Below, piece after piece: positions 1 through 11,649 of a stretch of DNA of 64,000 nucleotides; the stretch's first letter is position 1; every line of letters begins with the position of its first letter. The DNA is taken from positions 8,726,501 through 8,790,500 of the forward strand of contig JAVTVX010000018.1 of NCBI GenBank assembly GCA_033439265.1, read 5' to 3'. Source of the DNA: Dillenia suffruticosa (taxonomy: Eukaryota; Streptophyta; Magnoliopsida; Dilleniales; Dilleniaceae). The notes under the pieces are model-generated. The model was given only the letters and a program-made list of their open reading frames with translations. It searched no databases and was not told where the DNA came from. Position numbers and translations under genes: made by a program.

Positions 1-418
1 TTTATATGTAGAAATTGTTGGATCTAAATTAAGTTAAAATCATTTATTTTTTTCTGACAATTCGGTATCCTCGATTTAGAAGATATCACGAAATTGGATT
101 ATTTTCTATTTTTTTGCAATTCAAATGCCATTTGATAATAATGATCAACGCTTCAAGCCCTTTTTTGTTTCTCAAATGGGAGATAATCTCACTCTTTGTG
201 ACTTGGTCTCAAACCCAAAAATGGTTTATTCAAACCTTTTGTTTTTGTTCTTCCCGCCACCCCAAAAGAGGGTAAATCCTTAAACAAATGTGTTATCCCA
301 AAAAAAATTGAGAGAAGGGGAGGTTTCCTTTTTGGGACATGAGGGAGTTGAGGGGATGGTTTTTCAATAACCATTCCCTCCCTCACAACATTAAAAAAAA
401 AGGGAATGTTGAGGCGGG
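1..418. other. AT-rich intergenic DNA, no gene seen
   Basis: AT-rich sequence with T and A homopolymer runs. Reading both strands I find no conserved domain, splice-supported exon or RNA gene. A minus-strand open frame across 189-479 has low-complexity content and no family resemblance. Confidence 0.5.
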
Positions 419-685
419 TTGACCTCATGGGCAGACCCACCCCATTTTCCAACATTGATGAAGGAAGAAAAACTGGCATATGCTGAGAATATTGCTAAAA
501 AGGGTGTTCATGGAAATGCCCGAGGTGCTACCAATGATACCTCATCAAAGTTGATGTTGCTTGAGAATGAATTGGCTGAAGCACTCGAGGCAAATAGGAA
601 GTATGTTTGCTATATTGCGAAACCTGTGACTAGTGAGCCAATATATTCACGAAGGCCCTCTCCCGAACCAGATTTGAGTTCTTGA
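419..685 (+). pseudogene. Short coding remnant, unrecognised, helix-rich
   Basis: An 88-codon open frame whose middle part (residues about 17-60) is rich in Glu, Lys, Leu and Ala with heptad-like spacing (…LENELAEALEANRKY…), suggesting a helical or coiled-coil segment; the C-terminal 20 residues are Ser/Pro-rich. It is followed by a TGA stop and a 3'-UTR-like AT-rich tail. The codon content looks more protein-like than its surroundings, so it may be the last exon or a broken piece of a host gene. I do not recognise the family with confidence, and no upstream exon is visible in the window. It could also be a chance open frame. Confidence 0.3.
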
Positions 686-725
686 GAAAGAAATTGGGAG
701 TCTATAGCTTCCAATATAAGGAGGA

Positions 726-807
726 TTGTTAATGTGATATGCCTTAACAGTTGCAATTAAGGTTGCTTGTTAATGTGATATGCCTCAACAGTTGCAGATA
801 AGGTTGT
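726..807. repeat. 41-bp tandem duplication
   Basis: Two adjacent copies of a 41-bp unit beginning TTGTTAATGTGATATGCC (726-766 and 767-807), differing at a few positions. It lies just downstream of the stop of the 419-685 reading frame. Confidence 0.8.
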
Positions 808-1789
808 TGCTAAATTTGCTGGTTAAAGTAATTAGGACTTATGAGTTTGTTAGAGATTTAATTTTTTTTATTATTATTAGTGATTAGGTATTTATCTTTT
901 ATCAGATTTGATTTGAGTTTGTTAATATTTTTTTTTTTTTTTTTTAGTTACATTTTATGTATAAAAGAAGCATCAAAATATAACTAAACTTTGTATTGCT
1001 ACCGAACAAATGTCACATGCTAAATCCCTATAAACACAAATAAACACAAATAAAAACTTATAACCACATACTTTTATCATGTGCTCAATATTTTTTCTGC
1101 TCTTGCTCTTCTTCATCGTATCTATCACTTTAGAGTTCAGACAACCAGTTTAAGAATTATCTTTTATTAACTATGTTTATTATACAACATCGTACAGACT
1201 TATCTGCACAAGTCTCACCAAATCAGGCTCTCTTCTTTATAGGGTTTGACTTTAACGTCAATTTGGAATTTACTAAGATAGCTTTCTTTAGCTTTATTGT
1301 TTGGTTGAAAAACATGCATATGTAGCATCCATGGAATTCTTATGGAACCATATTGGAAGCAGTGAATATCAACCCATGCATGATGGTATCAGTTGTGGTT
1401 ATACCCAATTACACGATGGAAATACTATACTCAAAAATCCACATCACACATCAAATACCATTTTTTTTTTTTTTTTTTTGTTATGTAGCAAACAAATATG
1501 GGATGAAGTTACACAGATGATGCCATTCACACAATAATAGGATTGAACTTGCATCTCTCACTTAATTGGATTAAATTGGCTATTAAATGCATTTAATGGT
1601 GTTTACAATTTTTTTTTCCATAGAAAAATATATTAAATATAAAAAAGAATGCACAGAGACTCTTGAAGAAGAAAATTTTAGAAAACAAAAAGGCACGAAT
1701 CAAAATAATATAAAAGACTAATATCAAATTTCTCTGGATTCTTTTCCAGATCTTTGAAATTATAATTTTTTATAAATTCTCAAAATACG
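808..1789. other. AT-rich intergenic DNA, no gene seen
   Basis: Homopolymer T tracts at about 928-947 and 1460-1478 and general AT-richness. The short plus-strand open frame at 1301-1537 runs through a poly-T tract and has no domain. Nothing else is supported. Confidence 0.5.
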
Positions 1790-2930
1790 AGCCAATAAAG
1801 AAATATAAAAAATAAATTTGTCCCATGATAGAGAAACTTCAAAGGTCTCTATCTCTCTAAATAAACTATGCAACAGCCAAAAGCATGCATTTCCATGACG
1901 AGTGAGCTTCTTCCTTCCCTCCAAGACCTCTAAATTTCTTGAAGAATAAATGAGGGACTCCTTTGTGGCAAAAATTTGAATATGGGATCAAATTGGAGAG
2001 GGAGATTTGTACCACTAGACTATTCTTTCAGAAACTTTATCATCACTTATAATAATAGAGCAAGGAAAAAATAAGTGAATGCTATTTTTAAAATTAGTGT
2101 AGCATATGACATATACATCTACGGAGATAGTTCTTTCGAAGAGCCATGGCATTAATTTTATTAAATAATATAGATTAAAAAAAAGTCTTGATCATAGTAG
2201 GAACCTTCTTTCCAAAATTGTTTAATTAGAATGGAGGACTTTGGGTAAAACCGATAAGATGATGAAATAATTTTGTTACATGTAAACCTCCACCCTCGAA
2301 AAATCAAGAATCCAAGCCCTAGTATAAGGAATATGAGGAGAAGGTTCATTATCATGGAACAGATAAAAGAAGAAAACTCAACAATTTATTTATTGTTAAG
2401 ATTTGTAAATTCCAGAAGGATTAACATCTCTTCCAATTATAAATTTCTTTTTTATAAGAGCAAAGTGAATTCTGAATAACTATACAGGCGAAAAAAAGAA
2501 AAATATCACTGGGTCACCTATCCATGAATCCTAAAAGAAGAAAACAATGAGAGCCATCGGCAATCGAATAGAAATGAGAAACTCACATCTAGTATTGGCA
2601 TCACATCCATTCCGACCGCATCTATTCTGACGAAGACTATACTTTCTCTCCTAACCCTATGCGAAAGAAAAATAGATTTTAGGGGCAATCTCTAAATCCA
2701 TTTGTTTTCCCAGTGATGTTTTTAGATTAGCGAGACCCAACTCACCCTCAAACTTGCGTCCACACATTTGATCCCAACAAACCAAATGTTCCTTCTTGCT
2801 CAATCGACTCCCACAATAAAGAAAATCTCTCATCCATTTATTAATCTTATTTGCTATCTCAACGAAAATTCTAAACAAAGAGAAAATATTAGAGTATAAT
2901 AGATAAGCAAGCAAGGACAAGGTTTATACA
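1790..2930 (-). pseudogene. LINE (L1-type non-LTR retrotransposon) 3' fragment, decayed
   Basis: On the minus strand, 2920-2657 encodes a stretch typical of the region just after the fingers/palm of plant LINE reverse transcriptase: a segment reading SLFRIFVEIANKINKWMRDF, then a charged Lys-Lys-x-His-Leu-Val-x-Trp motif, then a glycine-rich GELGLANL motif. Plant L1 ORF2 proteins carry this order (IP..V...I...RDFLWGG, HLV.W..VC, GGLGI.NL) before the zinc-finger-like RVT tail. Further downstream on the same strand, in shifted frames, there are weaker matches to the tail (a W-I-G-D-P motif near 2505-2530). Many stops and frameshifts; no catalytic RT core or target-site duplication is visible. 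The core 2657-2920 is well supported, the outer limits are approximate. Confidence 0.6.
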
Positions 2931-5900
2931 CCCACCTAGGGGGGGGGGGATTAATCTCTCCATCCGTCTAATCTTCTATGGGTGCTATCCCCTAACAGTC
3001 TTAAAATTGAACACTCTTAGAATACCCCATAAGAAACCGTGAGTGGGAAATATGCCATTTCCTCTTTACAGCATTACTAATACTTGCCAAACCATTAAGA
3101 ATCTCGCTAGAAATATTTATGCCAAGAAGCTGATTTTAGACATATTGATCTTAGGCTTAGAAATTCTCTCACAAATATTAAGAGTAATCATATCCCTAAA
3201 ACCCTCATTAACATCTTTAAAAAATGAGGATAGTGTATTTGCAAACGACCATTACGACTTACAAAGTAGATGTACTTGAGGAGGTGGAGAAGAAGTTCTA
3301 AAGTTGGTGTTATGTGCCTTTCCATCGAAGATCCTAATTTTCACCAACTCCATGCAACTTCAAAGAGCCTTGTCTCAAATAGAGGATTATTAATTTTTAT
3401 GGGTCATTTATGGTGAAATTTTTTATTACATTTTAGAAAATCCTACCTTTTTGTGGAATTGGTAGATGAGAAATATTACAAGAATAAGAAAATATGCCAT
3501 ATCAAATAGAGATGAGCAGAGGAAGAGGAAGAGGAAGAAAGCTTTTCCCAAAAACTACCCAACTCAGTTAATATTATGTTTAATAATTGCTATTATTGAT
3601 ACTGTTATAGCCCCAATTGCAATCGTGATTTGAATCTATAACTAGAGCTATTTGTGAAGTTGCCTTAAATATTTAAACCTTTGTTCCATCTTGGTAGTAT
3701 ATGTTAGTATATTTGATGGAAGTGTCCATCGGACTTTGTAGTCTAGTGTTGTGTAGAGGAGGAACAATGTTGGTCATTGTGAAGACCTATTCAACAACAC
3801 TAGGGAGTGATTCACGGTTACATTTCGATGAAATTTATATAACTTTGTCAAAGGAACCTTACAATGTTCAACACCACAAGAACTCGGGCTTTCGAATGGT
3901 AGAGTGGATTTTCTAATGATTGGGAGTCCCGTTTCCCTAATCTCACATATGAAATCCTCACAAGAACCTGACGTATTCTCTTGCAGTCAAATCATATTAC
4001 TTGGGTTCCTAAGTCTAATCATCGTGAATTTAGAAAAAAAAAAAAAAAAAAAAAAGCCAGTAAAACAAAATTTCAAAATCCCCATTAATTTTGATTTCAT
4101 CATGAGAAGTTTAACCTCAAAAGAAAATCCACCGCCTGAGAGAAGCAAATTACAAAAAAACGTAACCCCATCATTAAGATTAACAAATCTAATAATTGAA
4201 ATTAATAACTTCTCACATCATCTCCATCTCACGATGCCCAAAATCCTCTTCTTAACATCACCCCAACGAAAATCCTAACACCAATCCAGGCACAAATTCC
4301 ACAGCAGTACTTGGTTATGTGGGATGATCAGAGATCAACAATCAACAATGATCGGATGATGGCAGCGGGATCACTTCAGATGCGAAGAGCAAAAAGTAAT
4401 GGGATGCAAAGAAAAAGAACTTTTGACAGCAAAGTGTAGCCGGTGAAAAAGTTGGTAATAGCAATGAGGACAGCGGTGGCAACTAGCGAGGGAAGTCGAG
4501 AATTTTCACTCGTGCAACTAGATCTAAGAGTGAGGTAACAAGTGAATGAGAGACATGAGAGAAAAGACGAGAGCAAGGAGCAACAGAAGAATACAACATT
4601 TCAACCCAAAAAAAAAAAAAAGAAGAAGAATACAACATCATGAGATAGAGGATGACAAGAGTTTCAAGGGTGGAGGATTTAAAACGACGACACATTGCAT
4701 TACTACCGTTCAAATGGATAATAAAAGTCTATACTCTTTTTACAATATTTATAATTAAAGCTTCCATTTGTCTGTAGAAAAATCTACGTTGGTATAATGA
4801 GTATAAACTCTTATAACAATCTATAACTCCTCTTCACATATTTTTCTCTAAAACATCTTCTCAACTTTTCTTTTTTTTTTTTTCCTTTTTATTCTTTGTC
4901 TCAAATCCACACCTTTTATAAGATTGCGTGCATGAATTTAAAAAAAAAAAAAAAAAAAATCATGATGTGAAACTCGAATGAGAAGAATCTTTTAAGACCA
5001 TAATGAAAAACTCTATATTAAAACGATTAAAGCATAAACAACTTAGAGATACATTCATCACACATCTCCTAGAAGAAAATTCAGTTGATGATCTTTTAAA
5101 TATAATAATCTCACCAGATACACATAACAGAAGGGTGGTAAGAACTAAACACATAACACAAAATGAGCCTATTTTAACATAATTGCACTATCTATGCAAA
5201 CATAGGTCCTGGCTATGATCAATAATGGGCAACCTGCAAAAATGGTTGTCTGATCAAGTTTCAAAGCCAAAGTAAATTTGTATATATACATCATACCCTA
5301 TACAGAGATGAAGAGAAATTTAACTGCAGATAACAAAGTAGATTTTGTTGCTCACAGCATTGCCAATTAGGCCCTTTAGCAAGGCTCCACAAAGGCCCCA
5401 CCAATGTCCATAAAACTGGCTGGTTCAAGCAGGTTGCAGAAAACGGCCATGCCAGTTTAGACCACTTGATTAGAATAACTTGTACCTGACATACTTGCTG
5501 TGTAGAAATTAATGATTCTGATTCACATGCCCACCGCACCAATGCTATCATCTATTTTTCCAGCATTGTGCAAGTAAAAAGATCTTTATTGTCAAGCAAT
5601 ATGAATTTGAAATTTCAATTAGCCAAGCCACTAGCAGGGAAATGGAGTGTCTAATTAATCCACAGATGAGAAGTATTGATTTTGATCAACAATTCCTTGC
5701 AAAGTACATAAAGACAAGGAGGCGGAGACACATGCTAGGCTTCGGCCATCTTATTTAAAAATGCAAGCCTGAGATAATATCTCTAGCTTGAGGTTGGACA
5801 AGGCCATAAGCATGAACTGGTGACTCCATATGCTAACAACTTTCTAAGGAAGTTTTCACAAGCAGTTGAACATTAGGTCTACAATCTATTTTATGATTTA

Positions 5901-5997
5901 AAAAAAAAAATAATAAGTATCAAGGGGAACAACCATGCCTCTCACAGACTTTCCTGCATTGCCTTGCTCCATGGATATATCAATTGAAATATACGGC
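2931..5997. other. Intergenic and 3'-flanking DNA, no gene seen
   Basis: Contains a G run at 2940-2950, A/T homopolymers (about 4034-4056, 4608-4621, 4869-4882, 4940-4959) and several short open frames without recognisable domains. The right end (about 5580-5997) is probably the 3' untranslated region of the glutaredoxin gene on the minus strand: an AATAAA on that strand at 5585-5590 lies about 410 bases past the stop codon and is a candidate poly(A) signal. No other host gene is supported. Confidence 0.45.
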
Positions 5998-8900
5998 CTA
6001 AAGATCTTCATGTTCATCTTCAGTAGAGATGCCAAGAAGTTTAGCCAATTCTCCACTTTCATATGCTTTAACAGTGTCTGAAATAGGAAATGCATCAATA
6101 TTTTTATAGGTAACTAAATGTACTAAAAGAATTTTGTAGCATATAAAAATGGATAAGGTTAGGGATATAAATCACCATCGAAGCCTCCAATGTGCTTCCC
6201 ATCAACGAACACTTGTGGTACAGTACGCTCACCAATAATCTCACTAAGGGCGTCCTCTATGCTTGAGCCATCATCTGTGGAAGACAGCCAAATTTTATTT
6301 GATTATCTTTATGAGGCTCAGCCATAGTGATTAGCTACTGCATGTAAGCAAATGATTTGAAAAAGAAAAAATAAAAGGAGGTGAATTACAGCAAAACCCT
6401 CTTGTTCAATAACTCGATTTCACACAATACATAATATTTAAAACACAAGTAATTAACTCTTCGAATTGCAGCACAGGTCAATCTCTGTAATGTGCAATCA
6501 CAATTCATCTGCAACTTCAATGTTTAAATGGTAATAAATCGTTTAAAATCTTTCAAATGCATCACTGCAGTCCCCAATGTGGTTCATTTATTCATTTATT
6601 TTAGGTAGACTGGAACTCTCTCCTGCAACAACCTGACAGAAGTACAAAATTTGACATGACGTTATTCCTTTTACAAAGCGCACTTTTTTTAGGATTCCAA
6701 TCTGTTTAATTTGCTTCAGACCTTAAAAAGTGCTTGCTTGTCTTATAAGTTATACATTCATTAACAAGTTTGAGTCCAACTTATTGATGATTTATGTAGT
6801 TCTACAACCGACAAAAAGGAGACAATATGCCCTGGTGTTTTGGGGCAATGCAAGCTGAAAATGTGATGCAAAATATAACTTGAGAATGATTTCACCAGGT
6901 TACATGGGTACAATCTAACTTGAGAATGATTTCACCCGGTTATGTGAGTAATTTTAAGACCAACACTAACAAACATCAATAATTTTAATCCCACTTTACT
7001 AACTTGAGAATGAATTCACCAGCTTACTCTACTACAATTTTGAAGTACTCATGCCCTCCATAAAAGAAGTAAAACCAGAATGAATGAAAATAAAATATAT
7101 ATGACAAATAAGACTTATAATAGAATGCATACCACTGATAAAGAAATGATTTCCACTCATAATACAACCTCTCTTTCTTTCAGTTTCACTCCACTGTCAT
7201 AGTTCTTCCTTTCTTTACCCATGCCCATCCCCTTCCCCGTGACTTCGGAGAAGAAAGAAGAAATGAGTAAGAAGGAAGAAGGAAGATGGAAGATAGAAGA
7301 GGGAGAGAAGATGGTAAAAAAAAAAAAGTATTCAAAAGAAAAAAGAAAAGACTTTTTATACCAAGGGCATCCTCAGATTTCCAAACTATTGGTAGCATTG
7401 ACACCAATAGCTTAACAGTAGAAGTGTAAGATTTCAAACTACTGGATGCAAAGTGTAGTTCGGCCAAACTTAGGTGGTTTTAGTTATTCTCCCAAAGATT
7501 TAAGACATAGTGACCATGCAAACACCAGGCTACACATCCAGACAATGACCAAGAAATGCCGTAGGGTATTCTTGATAACCAGCTTAATATAAAAATCTAG
7601 CTTTATGCTAAATTTTTAGTATTAAGCATGTTTAACAGCACACTCTGAAAACTATAGAAGTTGAAGCACTAAAAGGAAAGGGGCAAATAAATTCACCAAG
7701 GATTTTTGGGACTGCTAAATGCTGAAAATTACTTGTATTTGCATCATTGAAACATTGTAGTGATTAAAAAATATATATATAATTGAGCACTCTGTTTTGC
7801 TAATTCATAGGTTTACGCATCTAGCAGCTCATTTTTCAATACTTAAGGTTAGCACATAATCAATTCAATGCATATTCTTTGAATTCATCAAACAGCCCAT
7901 CAGTTCACATGCCTCCAAAAGAATTAGGATCTGTAGCTCAGGAGTAGATCAAGAGATCATAGAGCTAGGATGGACAATATATTTGGGCTAAGAAGTGTTT
8001 TTTTTTTCCCCATTTTTTGGCATTTTAGCGACCGCAAAGATAATTTTTAACATTTAAGAACATTGTTATTTCAAATTCAATCAATCATTTTGCGAGTATA
8101 CAAAGCATGTTAAGTGGAGCTCATTTCCAATAAAACTACATCTTGCGTCTTTCTCACAAAATAGTGCATTCTATTCTAATATAACTCAATTATTCTGGGC
8201 AAGATTAACATAAAATAGAAACTTTTCAATTGATGTATATATTTATAGTTAACACATGATGTTAAATGTAAATTCTTATGATTTAAAATGCAACTGCCAC
8301 ACATGTGGAATCTATCAAACAATAGGCAGATGACAATTGGGTATCGAAAGGAAAATCAACTCATCAGAAAGCCACAAACTTAAATATTCTCTCTCTCTCT
8401 CTCTCTCTGATTCGATGCTTGGCTCTAGGGATTCAGAGGATTTTCCGCAAGATTGGCGGCCTGATTGGATGCTTGGCTCCAGGGGTTCAGAGGATTTTCT
8501 TCTTGGTGAACTGCAACTGCTCGACTTGACTATATGGTTTGAAATATAAACCTACAGCCAGTTCTGCAGCATTTCCTTTATGGTTTGCTCAATCAACCTA
8601 CTCCTAGAGGCTAGAAGTAACCCAATGATGTGGTGCTCAGTTCAAAGTAGAGAGATTAAGGTTCTGTAACTTCCAAGGACAAGAAAAGAGCAGTGGCAAG
8701 CACATGCATATTTTGAAACTAAGAGGTTCACAAATTCAGACCAAAGTCTTTGAAAGACGAGAGACAATTTTGGCAAAGGCAGAGGAAACATCAATTATTT
8801 GGGATTAATTTGCTTATCTTCTTAGCAAACCTTTTCAACAGCTGGTACTGCTACACTCGCGCTTATCTATAATATCTCTTGGAAACGTAAAGGCTTTGAT

Positions 8901-10541
8901 CAATATACCACAATTAGTTGTGCATTTGGATGGAAAGACAAAACTTCTAACTGAGCTGGAAATCATATTTGCGATTTAGGAGACCTTCGCTCTTTGTAAC
9001 AGTAACATATTGAATTCACCTGATTATAGAGGTGGTGTTACTTGTTGGTGACCATCCATAACCATAAGATGCTAAGGAACATGCCTGCACTTGTATCCTC
9101 TTAATCATTAGCTTTTGCATCTCCTTGGTGTAGCTCATTTTCCCTAAATAAGATGGTTGGATGGAAATTTACAGAGAGATGAGAAAAATAACAATGTCAT
9201 GATGCTTTCCAGTGAGAGATTACATTATTTTTTTATTTTATTTATGTCACTGCAACCACAAGCAACTGACCCCTTTTTTTTGTGAGGGGGGAGGAGAGTG
9301 CTTGCTAAGCTATGCAATGAGAATACAAAAGGATAGCATGCATAAGAAAATCACAAAGACAGAGAAAAAAGGATATGGCCTTTAGCTCTGAAAAGAAATC
9401 AATAAACAAAGCAATGTAAAAAGATGAACAAACAAATTGGCAAAAACCAAAAGCAAACATGAATAAAAAGGGCTTTTAAAACCTGTCGAAGGTTATCCTA
9501 CTCCTTTCCGTCCACTGAAACCAAAAACTGGTGAGAGAGATAATATGGACCACAGTCCAGCCTAATCACAATGAGAAAGGAGATTCTCCACTATTTCCAC
9601 CTCTTTACAAAAACAACAAAAAAAGAAAAAGAAAAAACAAAGAAAAGAAAAGAAAGGAAAAGACATCTTCTCACCACTTCAATTCTCGTTTGTTGCAAAC
9701 ACCCACTCAACAGGAACACCATCGAGTCAGGATTTTGAAACTAGCTTCATAACTAAAATAAACCCATTTTTGTTGCTGTAACTTAGTACACGGAAATCCC
9801 AAGTTAAATTACTACCTTATTGACCTAAAATGCAACTCAGAAAACCAACAAAAGGACGCATCACTACTAAAAGAAAAACATTTTATGCGTTATAATTATT
9901 CAAATGGATTACTTATTGAAAACAATAAATCGCTTGCCAATGCCAACGTCAAATAGCACAGAATTCAGAACAGACAGAACACAAACCTCTTTGATCGAGT
10001 TCTACAACATGTGGGACTTTGTTCAACTTTTTGAATACAGCTTTAGCCCTATTGCAGTACCTACACAAGCAGCATTAACAAGAAGTCTGACAGACTCCAA
10101 GCAGAACAGAAACAGATGAACTCAAATCAAACACTCTGATTTAATTTCCCTTAAAAAAATCCAAGTCAAGAAATACCACAAAATACCCCCAAAAAAAGGC
10201 ATCAAATTTTGGGGCATCAAGATTCGAGAGCAATAAAACAATGGGGAATTTATCAGAGCTCACAAATATGTATGAGAGTGTTTCCATTCTAAGACGAACA
10301 GTGAAGCTAAAGTCAGGGACTAAAGAGGGCAAACACCAAATATCAGATCTAGAGAGAGAGAGAGAGAGAGAGAGATTAGTTACGGGCAATAAATTTTGGA
10401 GAAGATGACGATCGGGTGAGAGGAGATGGTGTTCTTGACGAAGACGGCTTCAGGGGAAGAAGACGATGAAATGACTAGAGGTAACAGGGAGATGAACACC
10501 GCCATTGAAATACATAACAAGATGTTGGGCTTCACCACCAT
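5998..10541 (-). CDS. Glutaredoxin, CPYC class I, secretory type (GrxC3/C4-like), four exons
   Basis: Exons on the minus strand: 10541-10384, 10060-9987, 6274-6176, 6077-5998, joining in frame to 411 nt (136 residues plus TAG). All three introns (323 bp, 3712 bp, 98 bp) have GT donors and AG acceptors. Residues 1-29 form a hydrophobic signal peptide ending in a serine run. The active site C-P-Y-C is split across the exon 1/2 junction at about residue 52, followed by RAKAVFKKLN. Exon 3 carries the glutathione-binding TVPQVF with its cis-proline and the GKHIGGF turn; exon 4 has AYESGELAKLLGI and an acidic tail. In this family the dithiol site reduces disulfides or glutathionylated proteins using glutathione; the leader suggests action in the secretory pathway, as for Arabidopsis GrxC3/C4. 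All key residues are present, so it is probably functional. The ATG at 10539-10541 is chosen because it opens the signal peptide in frame; an upstream ATG at 10674 is out of frame. The very long intron 2 is unusual for such a small gene. Confidence 0.93.
6877..7030. repeat. Three interspersed copies of a ~20-bp intronic motif
   Basis: The string AACTTGAGAATGATTTCACC or a one-base variant occurs at about 6878, 6919 and 7000, each followed by a CAGGTTA-like, CGGTTA-like or CAGCTTA-like tail. It looks like a small internal duplication within intron 2. Confidence 0.7.
8388..8500. repeat. (CT)n microsatellite followed by a ~54-bp tandem duplication
   Basis: A CT dinucleotide run at about 8390-8408 is followed by two copies of a unit starting GATTCGATGCTTGGCTC / GATTGGATGCTTGGCTC, each ending in TCAGAGGATTTTC, spaced about 54 bp. 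Intronic, no coding meaning seen. Confidence 0.75.
9608..9663. repeat. Purine-rich A/G simple-sequence tract
   Basis: Near-pure A/G sequence (runs of AAAGAAAAG type) within intron 2; polypyrimidine on the transcribed strand. Confidence 0.8.
10350..10375. repeat. (GA)n microsatellite in intron 1
   Basis: About 12 GA units immediately inside the donor side of glutaredoxin intron 1; on the coding strand this is a CT run just downstream of the splice donor. Confidence 0.85.
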
Positions 10542-10844
10542 CTTCTCCGTCTCCGTCTCCGTTTTGGGTACGCGTTAAATCAGATGGATCGAGTCCATTT
10601 TTGTTGCGCTTCATAAATCCAAGTGATCTAATTTTGTTTCTTATCATGTGCTCCACGCTGGGGTTGTTTCCCACTTTAATTTTATTTCATTTTATTTATT
10701 CATGTTTTGGGTGACAAAATTACCAAACTGTGTAAAATGAAGAATATTTACTGCTTTGATTTTAATTATCAAGAATCACTTTCTCCAAAATTACTTCATT
10801 TCATTTACTTTAAGAGTAAAATAATAAAATTATTGAATTATTAT
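10542..10844 (-). promoter_or_regulatory. Probable 5' UTR and promoter of the glutaredoxin gene
   Basis: Sequence directly upstream of the glutaredoxin ATG on the minus strand. It begins with GGAGACGGAGACGGAGAAG repeats (a GGAGAC triplication in the 5' UTR), contains an out-of-frame upstream ATG at 10672-10674 whose frame overlaps exon 1, and becomes AT-rich further up (AATAAATAAA near 10690-10700). No single TATA box can be assigned. A Ty3 LTR lies only about 300 bp upstream of the ATG. Confidence 0.45.
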
Positions 10845-11649
10845 TGTTGGAAGTCGATTTCACTCCATAGATAATTACTTCCTCTACTTGAACAAGATGA
10901 GTGATTGCTGAACTGTCTGACTGATGAAATTTGCAAAGAGCTACTAGAGAATGCTACAATAGGAAAACTCCGATTTTTAAGTTAGAGGGCGGTTTTTGAA
11001 AATAGAAACATAATGAAAAAGCGAGAGGGCTCTACGTATCCTTTTATGTGTTAAGTGTAAAGTTGAAAGAATATACCTAACCGATAACCTTATGATGTTT
11101 ATATAGGTTGCCTGTATGAGTCTCGTATGCTTTCAAGGTGTTGAAACCTTAGTTTTTATATAAAAGTGTCCCTAATCATGGGATGCTTAACAAAAGATTT
11201 TGAAAAAAATCAGAATCCTTTCAGTTAAAGAAAACTCTAATTGTTAAGGGATTCCTTTTCTTATCGATTAATATTCAAAATCTCCTTGCTAATTACGAGA
11301 TATTATTTTTGTAATTTAAAGAAAGACGAATATTATTCCAAGTTGACCAAATACTGAACACCGAGGAGGTTTTGGGACGGTCAGCCTTGCTAATTACGGG
11401 ATATTATTTTTGTGATTTAAGGAAAGATGAATATTGTTCCAAGTTGACCAAATACTGAACACCGAGGAGGTTTTGGGACCGGTTAGCCTTCCATCGAGAA
11501 GGATTTGATCGACGAGTACCGAGAGAGTGGGCCATGTTCACCAAACTGGGAGGTTCATCCCGTTCCTACATTCCATTGGATTATGGGCTTAAATTTTATG
11601 ATAATGAGCCTTTGGGTTATGTTTCATCACTTGCCCATTACTCCTAACA
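10845..11649 (-). repeat. 3' LTR of the Tat-like element
   Basis: 805 bp, aligned along its length with 16436-17018. On the minus strand a TATA box (CCTATATAAACATC) lies at about 11098-11111. It is longer than its partner mainly because of an internal 101-bp duplication. Confidence 0.8.
11284..11485. repeat. 101-bp tandem duplication inside the 3' LTR
   Basis: Copy A starts at 11284 and copy B at 11385; both begin CCTTGCTAATTACG and end GAGGAGGTTTTGGGAC. The 5' LTR has a single copy, so the duplication arose after insertion, or in only one LTR. Confidence 0.85.

Larger units (their letters stand above)
6275..9986 (-). other. 3.7-kb intron 2 of the glutaredoxin gene
   Basis: Bounded by the donor GGTTTGTG (minus strand, ending exon 2 at 9987) and the acceptor CCACAG next to 6274. 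It holds simple repeats and short duplications listed separately, but I find no transposon with clear ends and no second gene. The open frames at 7186-7467, 8337-8549 and 9531-9752 cross low-complexity purine/pyrimidine tracts and are not genes. Confidence 0.85.

Noticed and set aside
2273..2479. Plus-strand open frame opposite the LINE remnant
   Set aside because: Antisense to the better-supported LINE reading and without any motif.
7186..7467. Opposed open frames within the glutaredoxin intron
   Set aside because: They cross purine/pyrimidine low-complexity tracts and have no conserved motif.
10450..10714. Open frames on both strands overlapping glutaredoxin exon 1
   Set aside because: They are out of frame with the spliced glutaredoxin, whose signal peptide and active site fit a known family; the others match nothing.
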